Positions 1-11,041 of a stretch of 64,000 bases of DNA are shown piece after piece. Position numbers and translations under genes: made by a program. The stretch is taken from NCBI RefSeq assembly GCF_001949145.1, contig NW_019091396.1, positions 327,004-391,003 of the forward strand, read 5' to 3'. Below the pieces are notes generated by a model. That model saw only the letters and a list, made by a program, of their open reading frames with translations. It searched no databases and was not told the DNA's origin. Origin of the DNA: Acanthaster planci (taxonomy: Eukaryota; Echinodermata; Asteroidea; Valvatida; Acanthasteridae). Within the stretch, counting starts at the first letter, position 1, and each line of letters opens with the position of its first letter.

Positions 1-158
1 GTTTGTTTGTTTGTTGGGGTGTTGGGTTGTTTGTTTGTTTGTTTGTTGGGGTGTTTGTTTGTTTGTTTGTTTGTTGGGGGTGTTGGGGTGTTTGTTTGTT
101 TGTTTGTTTGTTTTTTGTTGGGTTGTTTGTTTGTTTGTTTGTTTGTTTGTTTGTTTGT
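1..158. repeat. (GTTT)n microsatellite, imperfect
   Basis: The window opens in tandem GTTT units interrupted by TTGGGGTG variants. Apparent open frames here are only repeat translation. A similar tract lies at 56125-56190, including the same GTTGGGGTG interruption. Confidence 0.95.
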
Positions 159-159
159 T

Positions 160-3100
160 AACCTCCACGGTCAAAGATAGGAGAGGCGGCCCCATGGTCC
201 TTCAAAACGGACAAAGAGGCAGCATGCGCTGACAAGAGAAATGTCAAGTCTTGCAGGATGTGGTGAAAAGTGGGGCACTGTTCGCCAAGCGAGGCTATGA
301 CACGATTTCCCTGCTGAAACGGTGTCATAGAGAATGTTTTGTTGGCTTATTAAGCCAGTTTCTGTTTCTTATTCTGTGGCTAGTTTTACCTCTGAAAAGA
401 TTTGACGTCTATTTGTAAATTTATGTACGGGGGTGAAATCAAGGGGTTTATGTAGCCTTGTGTGGCCTTTCTGAAGTATAACCACTCCCTGCCGGGGATT
501 CCAGATCCAAACACGTATGCTTTATATGAATGACTGGGGTCTCCGAACTCGGACAAAGGAAACAGGACCTTGTAACAAAAGGCCGAGTATACTCGGAACA
601 AAAGACCAGGCTGCTGGGAATTACCGGCATTTTTTTCACTCTCAAAAGTGGAAATAATCCAGCCTTGTTTTGAAACAGGATACCACGGTTTTGGGCATTT
701 AGAGCAAGTCGATTACCACCGGGGACAAAAGGCTCCACCATCGCAGCGATGAGCCACACAGCACTGCTGCATGCTAATCTGGCCCTTGTTAAAATGAGGT
801 CAACAGCACACCGAGCTAGGTTCGTGAACAAAAGAAAATTATATAACACCGCACAATCTTTGCTCTTTTTACAGGGCTGCAGGCCTGGCTGCAATACTCA
901 GGCGTCAATAGATTTTGTCTGTCAGGCTAGAGGGGCCACCAGACAGTCCTTAACATGTTTGTAAGTGTCCGGTAAAAGAAGATAGGAATTGTTAAAGTAT
1001 TTTGAAAACAGAAAAAAAATGATAAATATCCCGGCCCAGCATCATCAACATTGATAGTTGCCCCGGCAGGAAGTGAATAAGGCTAATTTTTAGACCTTGT
1101 ACGCACTTATGTAAGGAAGGGAAGTAAAGAAAAACCCAGAAAATCACCTTTCTCCTCTATCTATTTTTAATTACCCTTGAAGTCTGCTCCCCCCTTTGGG
1201 TCTGCCAATTGTCCCTCTGACGTGTTTAACTCCATGGACAAACCAAGGAAGACGGCGACAGCAGAACAGAGAGCCCCTCAAAAGCCTTGCACAACAGTCT
1301 GTACAGTGTGTAACCAGCTACAATCCTGGACAAAATAGTCCGAACACCTTGTGGGAGGTGCGGTGAAAAGATTCCCCCTCTCCCCCATCAAATGTTGTGA
1401 TCACTGATTGGACCAAGATTCGGCACATCTTACCCGATGAGAAACAATATTGACAGGGGACGAAGGAGAGGAATGTTCCAACGAGATTTGCCCAGGATTG
1501 TTGGCCTATTGCGGGCTAAACCGTAGGATTCCACTTATAATAATCCCATATCGCATGATAGAGGCGCATGCCCTACAGTGGGTATCAAACATCAATCAAC
1601 ATGGCGTCCTCCAATAGGAAATTGTGTTTTTAAGTGTCGTTTACCATAAATAAAGCCTATCTTCGGTATAGTACTCGACACCTCAGTAGACTGAGTACTT
1701 GACCGACCGTCGGCTTCATAGATATGGTAAATGACACTCATAACACACTTTTCTACAAGAGGACGCCATGATTGTTGCTGTTTGATACCCACTGACTTAG
1801 TGGGTGCATGTGTATTACCGTTTATACCAACAGTCTTGCATATTATTCCTTGTTTGACAACTTGTTTGTGAAATTGGATGAGTGATGAACCTCGGAAGCG
1901 ATTAAGCAGGATCTGGGCCACAACACAATTCTGCCAATTTCCTGCTGGAATGAATAAGTTTCTAAATAACGGACAAAAACACGCAACTGTTTGGGTAATT
2001 GATACTCCGGTTCCAGTAATCGATATATGAATATAGCTAGGAATTGGTTGAAAAGTGCAGCTGACTATTTCTTTACTAGCGTGTCGCACTTTCGGGTACA
2101 GAAGCTTAAGTGACTGTCCATGTTACTGAGTTACTGAGTTAATTTATCGTTGAAACAAAGAAACATAGGCCTACACTGGATAACACTGATTTCATAGATA
2201 AATTCCCCGAAACACAGAAGATACATTATAGTTCAATTCTGTGTTTCAGCGATACGTCATCTTTGAAATCCGTATTTCCAAGAAACATTATAACTGACTT
2301 TGTGTTTCCGAGATGCATTATCGTCGATTCCCAAGATATATTATGTTTGAAATCCATATTCAACAGATTAACATTGAAACATTGAATCTGTGCAACCAGT
2401 GCTATACAGTGAATTTTTCTATGTTTCCATGATAAATTTAATCAGTAACGAGGTAACAAGGATGGTCATTTAAGCTTCTGTATTCGGGTGTTTTTGTTAA
2501 TGTTTCTTTTATTTTTTTTTACTTCACATATTTGTTTCATACTGAGGAGAATCCTCAGCCCATAAAAGAATTGTGACATTACAGTTTTGGCGTGTTCACC
2601 CGCAAGTACCACAATGCATGCTATTTCTGGCTGATTAAAATCAGCAACATACAATACAATACTCTTTGCTTTTTTTAAACAGCAGAATATGGGAAAAAAT
2701 ATTCGAAACTGATACAGTCACTAACATTTGTCATCATGGACAACCAGAATGTATTTTTTTAATTATAGATGAGGCCGCATCTGTTTATTTCGATTTAAAA
2801 AATTGCCATTCTTCGCCTGTGAGTTCACTGTAGTCCCATGGCATTTTTTTTTTATCATTTTTGACCCAGCGATATTAAGCTTTTGTTATGATCAAAATAA
2901 GTTTGTTGTTTGAGGTCGTCAAGGTTTCACCGTGTGGATGAGTTACAGGGTTCAGTAAGAACATGTCATTAGACTATTGTTTTGTATTATTAAGAGAACT
3001 CTAAACAGGCTTGTTTAAGGCTTTAACAGGCTGGATTTGACTGGGCACGTGAATGAGCTTATTGTGACTTAATTTAGCGACGACATCGCCTTTAAAGGAA

Positions 3101-3376
3101 GTTGGGTACCATGCACAGCACTGGGAAATTCGAGAAATTTTTCTCCAAGTGACAGGATGGTCCAAGTTGCTCAAATTTCTGACCCATCGCTGTTATTTCC
3201 TGAATGACAGTGATTGTCATTATGTGTAGCAGTGTGCCTGATGACGAATGGCTTTCTTTTAACCAAGGCACAGCAAGCGCGCTGCGCCCCTTATTTATTG
3301 ATTCATTGTATATATTGAGGTTTTAAAAATCGTGGCATTTCTCGGCTGAATTCAAGTCTTGTTCGTGGATGAAAAC
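160..3376. other. Non-coding stretch upstream of cassette A
   Basis: No recognisable gene or RNA on either strand. Short open frames here match no family I know. Much of the stretch is matched in the second duplication copy, so it is old shared flank, and it should include the promoter of cassette A. Confidence 0.5.
3150..3376 (+). promoter_or_regulatory. Conserved 5' flank of cassette A (candidate promoter)
   Basis: About 220 bases before the ATG are clearly conserved with 12510-12748 before cassette C, while deeper intergenic DNA is much more diverged. A TGACA-N5-TGTCA inverted motif sits at 3205-3219; the counterpart near 12567-12581 has an imperfect left arm (TGATA). No convincing TATA box was assigned. 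Conservation could also reflect 5' UTR. Confidence 0.3.
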
Positions 3377-3474
3377 ATGTGTCCGACAGTCATGATGTGT
3401 GTGCTGTTATGGCTTACTAAAGATACAGGAGCTCTTAATCTGGGTCAAGATAACGTCTGCAATTCAACAATTCA
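3377..3474 (+). CDS. EMI cassette A, exon 1: signal peptide and EMI start
   Basis: First exon of a MEGF10/Draper-type receptor head. From the ATG at 3377 it encodes a hydrophobic leader (core MMCVLLWL) and then a mature start with LNLGQDNVCNSTI, the typical EMI beginning (L-x-L-x-x-x-N-x-C). It ends in phase 2 at a GTGAGT donor. The matching exon of cassette C at 12749 has the same length, which supports this start; the ATGs at 3392 and 3395 would shorten the leader. A lysine and aspartate near the predicted cleavage site make this leader less ideal than the one in cassette C. Confidence 0.85.
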
Positions 3475-4469
3475 GTGAGTATTGTTCTTTTCTCTCATTC
3501 TTCTGTTTTTTGTTTTTCTTCCTTTCTTGTCATCTTTGTACACGCATTGTGGAACATTATACCTTCATTATGTCAAAGAATGTTATACTTTGTCGCGGTA
3601 TTCTCCACACAAAGTGCGATTTTGGACTTTCGCTTTTCACCCTACTGGAGCTGAATGCGCTGTGCATTTTAAGACAACAGACACCGGTACGTAAAAGGGC
3701 AAGTTACAACGCCCATTAAATGACCAATACAACAGGGCCCCCAAAAATTAATGTTCGATATAGCGATTATCGATACTGCAGCGGTTTGGGGTCGCCGATT
3801 AATCCGGCGCCCCTTCAAACGCGCTGCGGCCTGCCTAACGAATTTCCACATGAGAATTTATGGCCACAAACCGGCCAACTTACAATGAAAAACGAATTTG
3901 AAATCAATAACGAAATCCGTACAGCTGAATGGAGGCGGACTTTTCCTCCTAAGATCTTAGATGCCAGCAAGCTAATCTAGTTGAAACTTTATATGCATGG
4001 AAGGCTATCAATATAAATGTGTAAGCAAAGCTGTGATGTTGAGTTTTATTATGCCCAGTAATAGCTCTCATTTCTATTTAATGTTGGCGGGAAAGTCAAT
4101 TGATTATTTTTGGCTGACCATTTTGCAAGAACATTCTGAGTCCTGTTTGCAGAAAATTGGTGTAAAACGACCTCAAGACATCAGAAAAGCACGAAGGTTT
4201 CGCACCATATTGCAAAAACATTTGAGGAAAATGTATGTGGGTCACGGCTCGACTCTGCTGTGTGTATGCTCATGTTGAAGTATACGCGTAAAGTACCACA
4301 TAAGGAAACGATGCTTTGAATATAGGTCTAGGGTATATTTTGAGCGATCATTACTTTTGAACATGCCAGTAAAAGGTGAATTTTTTTAAGACCTGCGATG
4401 ACCAGATAGAACCAGCCTCTTATTCCTGCAATATTGTTGTCATGTAATGTAGTCATTCGACTACTCCGC

Positions 4470-4640
4470 CTCCAGCAGAAACACCCCTCATTAGTTGAAA
4501 AGAGCCATATTGGTCGGTACTATTCATTTTGCCGGTATCGGTGCATGGGACTGTAACGTGTGCATTTCGTAGTCGTTCGTGAACCAGCGAAGTTCAGTTC
4601 CGACCAAAGGAGCATCTGTTGGATACGCCTTCTCGGTCCA
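4470..4640. repeat. Dispersed repeat, copy 1
   Basis: Shares a string of blocks (CAGAAACACCCCTCAT, GAACCAGCGAAGTTCAGTTCC, CCAAAGGAGC, TCTCGGTCCAGTTCGAGG) with 23985-24145. A shorter relative of the right half is at 19795-19870. No coding capacity or terminal repeats were recognised, so the class is unknown. Confidence 0.6.
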
Positions 4641-4866
4641 GTTCGAGGCTCATCAGCATGGTGTATAATACACACTTTTGTTCAGCGCAATGCGAATTTA
4701 ACTGCATTTCAGACACCGCATGCAAGAGTGAACGTTGATTTTTTTTTAACGGACCGCAGTGCTGTGCTTGAGTGAAATTTTCTAGGGGGAGGGTACTTGG
4801 GGTGGACACTTTTTTGGGGGGGGGCAACGCAGGCCGATGACCTTTGGCTTATACATAGGGTGGAGC

Positions 4867-4934
4867 TCCAAGGAGAACGGATTTCCACCACTGGGGGACG
4901 CGTCCCCCAGTGGTGGAAATCTGTTCTCCTTGGA
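4867..4934. repeat. 68-base near-perfect palindrome
   Basis: Two 34-base arms meet without a spacer at GGGACG|CGTCCC (centre 4900/4901), with one mismatch visible. The transcript would fold into a very stable hairpin. It lies in intron 1 of cassette A, with G-rich runs just upstream. Confidence 0.9.
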
Positions 4935-5546
4935 CGTCCGGACGTCTCCCCGTGCCCCTCATAGATAAGTTACTGACTTACCGCCAGGCATCAAAATGCT
5001 CGACACAACGGGGACGATGTTGCCTTGTTTCCGCCTTATGTGTAAAAATGCACCGGTACGCGTTCCGATACCTCTTGCACATGTTAGTGGGCCCTGACAC
5101 TCTGTCCTTAAATTTGTAAAGTTATCAGATACAGTACAGTGAATAAGAAAATAAATGTATCGCACTGCACACTGTACTAAAAATTCTCAAGTAAAGATGT
5201 CTTTGCCTAAAGAACTGACTCCTCCATTCCCAAGAAGGATGAAAGCAGAGAAGTTGGTTACTTAGAAATAAAATGCAGCGAGGGTTTAATGGCAGATGTT
5301 TGGTTGCCAGAGGGTTATCATTTTGTAAGAAGTCGTTACAGACAATTGCTTCTGTGGGTTCGAAGATCACATCATTCCGGGACGACACGTCAAGCCGTGT
5401 ACATCCTGTGTTCTTTATTGGTGAGGACCGAGGAAGATTTCCCCGGTGGTGGCGCTTTGAATCCAAAATGTTCACCAATAGATAACCATACGAATCACAT
5501 TGTTACATCACTTGTCATGTCCCTTGTCTCTGTCCGTGCACCACAG

Positions 5547-5636
5547 ATACAATGAGACGTACACTGCTAGTCGCCAGACTGCCCATTACGAGACACACAC
5601 GACCACATGCTACTGGTGGCAATGTCAGCAGATCAG
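5547..5636 (+). CDS. EMI cassette A, exon 2: middle of EMI domain
   Basis: Acceptor CCACAG and donor GTAAGA; phase 2 to phase 2; 90 bases. It reads Q-YNETYTASRQTAHYE and then CYWWQCQQIR, matching the EMI pattern (aromatic-x-E-S/T-Y-x-V/A, then C-x-W-x-x-C-x-x-x-R). The first 48 and last 15 bases are identical to cassette C exon 2, but the 27 bases between them, around the two cysteines, differ strongly. Confidence 0.88.
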
Positions 5637-6590
5637 GTAAGACGCTTTACTTTCGTGGTACAGTGGCAAATAGGGATTTTTTGTCGCTTCTGCTGGTAAT
5701 TATCTTTACAATCCCAGCCTTAACTCGGGCCGTTTTAATGAGTAAATTTTTTTCAGCAGAAACTGAATAATTTCCACGTTGATTACAGGGTTTTACAGGA
5801 AGATTAGGAGAAACTTTTGAGATTTAGATGTTTGATCAGCCGCAAATTAGCGAGATGGCTTACAGAGCGGGAGACAATGGGACGTTTTGCAAAATTAACA
5901 TTAATAATTTCCCGTAACACAGAAATGAATATTCCTTTTTATATACATAGTAGAATAGAACTAAGCCCAGTTATACAAACACCCTCGAAGAACACACATG
6001 TACGCCGCCATGTACCAGCGATAAGTGGTTGTACGTTGCCGGCCTTCGAGCGGCCGACACACCAACAACAACTCGAGCTGTTCGTGAAGACGAAATCAAG
6101 CTACCCGAACTCAGCCGTAAACGCTGGTGTACCGAAATAAGAGGAGAGAGCGACCTCGCGCGATCTTTATGGTCTCCCTTTAATTTTGTACCGCGCTAGG
6201 GCTGTCGGTGGTCGATACTGCACAGCTTGCCACTGAGCAACCCATTTAATGCGTGCACGGCGAGATGGGTAGCCGCCAGCCTCACCGGTCAGTTACAGAT
6301 GGCTATTGACGAACGCCTTGACCAAGGCTCAGGCATACCCACTGGGGTCACTGAGATTGAAGTAAGGGGGATGGGGTTACCAGGGATGCCCGATATTTTC
6401 AAGGTGACACTGAAGCCAATTCACTGCAGCTATCAGTTGTGCCGCGGAGGAAGGGCTTGTGCTCACTTCAAACTCAGAAGGGGTGGGTTGCACCTTGGGG
6501 ACAAAGACATCTGCTGGAGATAACGTGCCCCCGTGCCCTGACCCGTCCCCCAGTTACGCCGGTAACCTTTACCAATTTCTCCCGATTCAG
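5637..6590. other. Intron 2 of cassette A
   Basis: GTAAGA to TTCAG. No gene or element recognised. The last 350 bases are conserved with 19310-19557 in the other duplication copy. Confidence 0.7.
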
Positions 6591-6700
6591 GGTGGTCTAT
6601 CGGGAGCAGTACACCACCGGTTTTCGCCTTGTGTCCTCCTTTGGTTTAGAATGCTGTCCCGGGTGGATGTACTCTGAGCAAAACGACTCCTGTGATTCTC
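6591..6700 (+). CDS. EMI cassette A, exon 3: C-terminal EMI
   Basis: Acceptor GATTCAG, donor GTAAGT, 110 bases, phase 2 to phase 1. It encodes VVYREQYTTGFRLVSS, then ECCPGWMYS, then C at DSC: the diagnostic C-C-x-G-W core and final cysteine of EMI. Joining to 44875 in phase 1 would give the ...C-x-x-P-IC transition normal in MEGF10-like proteins. No EGF exon follows locally. Confidence 0.92.
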
Positions 6701-7916
6701 GTAAGTAAAACAACTTTTTGGGCCTTCTTTTGGCTTGTGTATATAGACCTTGCTTTTGTTTTACAAACATTGACTGGCATTTTTCTGGGCAGCCAAAGTT
6801 TACAGAAAGATCACCCTTTATAGTTTGCAGCAACATTTTTCTCGATTGGGAGGCATTTTAACTTAAGTATTTGGTAGAATTAAGTACTTAGTACATGAAG
6901 TTAGTATTTAATATTCGCATAATATATTATCAGTTGAATATACGTTATGTACTTACGGCCAGCGGTATTTTGGTCAACCATTTATACGTGCACACGCTTG
7001 ATGAAGGCTTGAATTTGGCAACTAACAGAAAGCTGTTGGTTGAAGAAGTTCGTAACCTATGGCGCGCATGTATCTGGGAAATCCCACTTCCCCATTTGTG
7101 GAAGAAGCACTATACGCGGGTGGTTCCTCCTGACGTGTCGCCGAATTAGAACTAATTATTTGCCAACATGAAAGCGTGAGGACAGATTGTGGTTGTAAGT
7201 TGAGTTCTATACCAGTTGACAAGTTGACAGCTTGAAATGGTACTTACGACATTAATTAGGTCGATTAAAGGGAGAAAAATACATGCACTACTGTGCGTAT
7301 TGCAAAACTGTTTTGCTGTATTGTATGTTCCAATGTGTTGGCCGGCGACACCATCAACCCTCCAGTGATGTTGAATCTTTGTCAATGATCCTACGAGTGG
7401 CGATATGGCTTGAGTTTATGATAGCTCATCATTTCTGGTTTGGATTCCTGTGTGCACCTGCACTCTTCCTGAGGTCGAGTTTACCAGTTCAGAAATATTG
7501 TAAATTTTAATACATGTATAGCATGTTCTAACTGGATCCTCCTGAACAGGATGCAATTTTGATTACAGGGTGCTTTACATTCAAGACTTATTTAACTTTA
7601 ATACTTTCCACACGATTGATCGTTTCTTCATATTTTGTTACATTGAAATTAAACGTGTCAATGTAGGATTTATCTTCAAATTGTGCTTAAAGCTTGTATG
7701 GAAGGCATAATGAAATGACAGTAAAAGTCAGCCTTCCGCGGATGCTAATGTAAAATTGTAACGCTGAATTTCCCTCGAGTATCATCGAAATCGAGGACGA
7801 TAACTCCACTTTTCTCACGTAAAGTGACTTATAAACCGTTCAAATTTGGGTTCAGTTCACCAGTTCGTTCAGAATTCGCTAATTTTCGAGTGAACTCACT
7901 TTTGCGATCGAAGCTG
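6701..7916. other. Gap between cassettes A and B
   Basis: No EGF exon, terminator or other gene recognised. Pieces match 19700-21880 in the second duplication copy. Confidence 0.6.
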
Positions 7917-8066
7917 ATGGGCCATGCCCTCCAGCGAGCGATGACACAATCTATTCCCGCTGTTTGGCCCTCGACGGGCGAGCGAATTACAGTGGGCGTC
8001 CTGGTCTTGTTACTGACCGGCTTGATTTGAGCACCGTCGGTTCAGCCCACGAATCAACTACGTCAC
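7917..8066 (+). pseudogene. EMI cassette B, exon 1 (broken signal-peptide exon)
   Basis: Close relative of the intact cassette D exon 1 at 21889. It shares the start (M-G-x-A-L-Q), the hydrophobic core (VLVLLLTGLI) and the CGTCAC|GTAAGT donor. A TGA at 8028-8030 replaces the TGC of cassette D, and a deletion removes most of the segment before the first EMI cysteine and shifts the frame. It cannot encode a usable head. Confidence 0.85.
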
Positions 8067-8469
8067 GTAAGTGAACTCCAAGTATTTTAAGCAGATATAA
8101 GCACTGTATTATAATACTCTATATTTGTAGGTATAAAGTGCTACTCCTGAAACTTGGCCAATCCTATGATTTTAAAACTTAACATAAACAGGAATAACCT
8201 GTTGGAGACAGGGTTTCGTATCCAAAACGAAAGACAGAAATATGTGTCCTGCGAGGAACTTTGGGAAGGACAGTAATTTCATTCCATTGAAATCTAAGAA
8301 GCTAAATAATATTTATTTACATGAAATTAGTTTCTCAAGAACATTGAAGTAAAATCAACTCCTAATTTAGAGCAGTGAGGACCCCTTCGAGAAAACACAT
8401 CACACTTTCAACTTCCTCCCTTAAAAAGAAAAACAAATCCTGTACCAAGTGAACTTTGTCTCTGATTCT

Positions 8470-8538
8470 GTGTTTGTTTGTTTGTTTGCTTGTTTATTAT
8501 TAAAACAAACAAACAAACAAACAAACAAACAAACAAAT
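8470..8538. repeat. Facing (GTTT)n and (AAAC)n tracts
   Basis: GTTTGTTT units run into a short spacer and then AAAC units on the same strand, giving a microsatellite hairpin. It lies in the broken cassette B intron; a short remnant is at about 22360-22380 in copy 2. Confidence 0.85.
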
Positions 8539-8770
8539 AGGCCTAGCAAAGGAAGCATGAATTTTACTTTCACTATGTCTAATAGCTGTAACAGCAGCTA
8601 TTATGTTTGGCCGTTTGTGCCGAAATGGGACTGGTATCCTCCCGCTGGGAGCTGACATGGTTTCAGGAAATTTCAGATGTGATTTAATGACAGATACTTT
8701 CCAATATTGTGTGCCTTTTTAATGCTTTGACATCATCATTATTCTAAGATGTTTTTTCTTCAACCTGCAG

Positions 8771-8836
8771 CTTTACAGAGAGTTGTGCTGTCCAGGAGCA
8801 GACGGTGGACATGGAATAAGCTTGGGAAGGTAGCCA
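8771..8836 (+). pseudogene. EMI cassette B, exon 2 (broken)
   Basis: Acceptor CTGCAG and donor GTAAGT are intact and the 66-base length still keeps phase 2 to 2. It reads FTESCAVQEQTVDME and then TAA. FTES-x-A-V matches the start of EMI middle exons (compare FAESFSAS in cassette E). The Cys-x-W-x-x-Cys half is gone. No exon 3 was found before the next duplication copy. Confidence 0.65.
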
Positions 8837-10285
8837 GTAAGTAAATTCCAAAATGATTTGATCTCATCCGACGTTCAAGTTGTCTAACAGCCAAAATAAT
8901 CCAGCCTTTTAATTTTTCATACGAAACTTTCCTCATTGGTTCCTGGTACACTGTCGTGCGTTGTAATGACGAAAGCTTCAGTCTCACATTAGGCCTAGAT
9001 TCTTACATGAAATTCTTGGATGCATTGACACGCCCTTCAAAATCGACTCATTCTTTGCGTGCGCAGACGGTAAAAATGCCCTCAATTCCCATGCATCTAA
9101 GTTTTTCAGTTTATTTTTCACTAAATTTTCCAAACCCAGCTTAACTTTAGGCCTAAGTCTAAGTGTAATCTGCCTGTAATTAACTTTATGCATACGCCCT
9201 CTGGAAATGGTTCATGTTTTGACATTGTTCGTCGTCGATGGGGGCAGTATTCAGCCGTTAAAAGCGGAGCTGTGTATCGAGAGCGTAACGCCAGCTTCAG
9301 ACTTTGGACCCAAAATGGCTGTTCATTTTGTGCGCAGTACAACACGTAGCTAATTGTCCAACTGCACTAACGCATGATCCACTATTTTGGTTTTAACAAT
9401 TATAAGACACTCATGTCGCAACTCTCTCCGTAAACAGCTCTGGTTAATAAAAGCAGAGCCGTGTATAAAAAGGCCCAAGTTTTTCTTGTCAAAGCACCAA
9501 AGGTCACCAATTCATAGAGGCGCGTTGTCTCAGGGGACAACAAGGGACAACTTGATTTGCCCAGACTAGGTTGAATAGATTGACTTATAGGATTGAACTG
9601 TCGAAAAACTCTCTCTCTCTCTCTCTTTCGCGCTCTTAGTGAATCTGACTTCTCTTGTTATTCTGACGAACTATCCATGAGGCAGAGCTTATATACAGTC
9701 AGAAACAGGATGTAGCTGCAGAAATAAAACTAAAGCAGGGAAAATTCTCAGGAATGTTGACGATTAATAAGTATCTTAGAACAATGATCATGTCAACTCC
9801 TCTACCAAGAAATCCCTCACTACTGCATGGCGGCATAACAAGCATATGAGCTTTGCAAGGACCCATGCCATGTATGCGCAGAAACAATGCACATTAACAC
9901 TGTGTAGAGTACACCGTGTGGATGTACAAGTATTTGTGTGTGTGCACATTATTGGCAATCAGGACTAATACTGGGAATGAAAAGGTTTAACATTACATTG
10001 ATAATTGAGCATTTGCGTACTGGTCGAAAAGAATTCCGAGGGAGGAATTCAGAAACAATCCGTGCGCCACCACCGTGCCTAGGAGCCAAATGTCTTTACC
10101 AAATTGGACGGGAATATGGTACATAACATACAGCTGTTTATGACCTGGCAGCGTTTTCCTTCCTGCATGGTCAAAGATAGGAGGGGCAGTGCAGCATCAA
10201 GCCTGTTGGGGAATTCGGACAAAGAAGCAGCATGTGCACTGACAAGATAAATTTCGAGTCCTTGCCGGATGTGGTGAAAGGTGAG
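8837..10285. other. Stretch without genes before the assembly gap
   Basis: No coding exon recognised. It contains a short (CT)n tract at about 9610-9628. From about 10160 it matches the start of duplication copy 1 and so begins copy 2. The third exon of cassette B, expected here, is absent. Confidence 0.6.
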
Positions 10286-11041
10286 NNNNNNNNNNNNNNN
10301 NNNNNNNNNNNNNNNNNNNNNNNNNNNNNNNNNNNNNNNNNNNNNNNNNNNNNNNNNNNNNNNNNNNNNNNNNNNNNNNNNNNNNNNNNNNNNNNNNNNN
10401 NNNNNNNNNNNNNNNNNNNNNNNNNNNNNNNNNNNNNNNNNNNNNNNNNNNNNNNNNNNNNNNNNNNNNNNNNNNNNNNNNNNNNNNNNNNNNNNNNNNN
10501 NNNNNNNNNNNNNNNNNNNNNNNNNNNNNNNNNNNNNNNNNNNNNNNNNNNNNNNNNNNNNNNNNNNNNNNNNNNNNNNNNNNNNNNNNNNNNNNNNNNN
10601 NNNNNNNNNNNNNNNNNNNNNNNNNNNNNNNNNNNNNNNNNNNNNNNNNNNNNNNNNNNNNNNNNNNNNNNNNNNNNNNNNNNNNNNNNNNNNNNNNNNN
10701 NNNNNNNNNNNNNNNNNNNNNNNNNNNNNNNNNNNNNNNNNNNNNNNNNNNNNNNNNNNNNNNNNNNNNNNNNNNNNNNNNNNNNNNNNNNNNNNNNNNN
10801 NNNNNNNNNNNNNNNNNNNNNNNNNNNNNNNNNNNNNNNNNNNNNNNNNNNNNNNNNNNNNNNNNNNNNNNNNNNNNNNNNNNNNNNNNNNNNNNNNNNN
10901 NNNNNNNNNNNNNNNNNNNNNNNNNNNNNNNNNNNNNNNNNNNNNNNNNNNNNNNNNNNNNNNNNNNNNNNNNNNNNNNNNNNNNNNNNNNNNNNNNNNN
11001 NNNNNNNNNNNNNNNNNNNNNNNNNNNNNNNNNNNNNNNNN
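10286..11041. other. Assembly gap (756 N)
   Basis: A run of unknown bases. The gap falls just inside the left end of duplication copy 2, a place where assemblers often fail. An apparent open frame across it is meaningless. Confidence 0.99.

Larger units (their letters stand above)
3475..5546. other. Intron 1 of cassette A
   Basis: Begins GTGAGT and ends CACAG. It contains a dispersed repeat at 4470-4640 and a long hairpin at 4867-4934. The rest has only chance open frames. Confidence 0.7.
160..8850. repeat. Segmental duplication, copy 1 (carries EMI cassettes A and B)
   Basis: Colinear similarity to 10160-22540 is visible by eye at many points: 165-290 with 10163-10285, 1500-2100 with 11275-11610, 2480-2660 with 11650-11890, 3150-3480 with 12510-12850, 4000-4280 with 16430-16800, 5200-5770 with 18430-18960, 6240-6720 with 19310-19690, 6890-7600 with 20220-21600, 7660-8070 with 21590-22050 and 8750-8850 with 22440-22540. 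Exons and their near flanks are best conserved. The exact breakpoints need a self dot plot. Confidence 0.85.
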
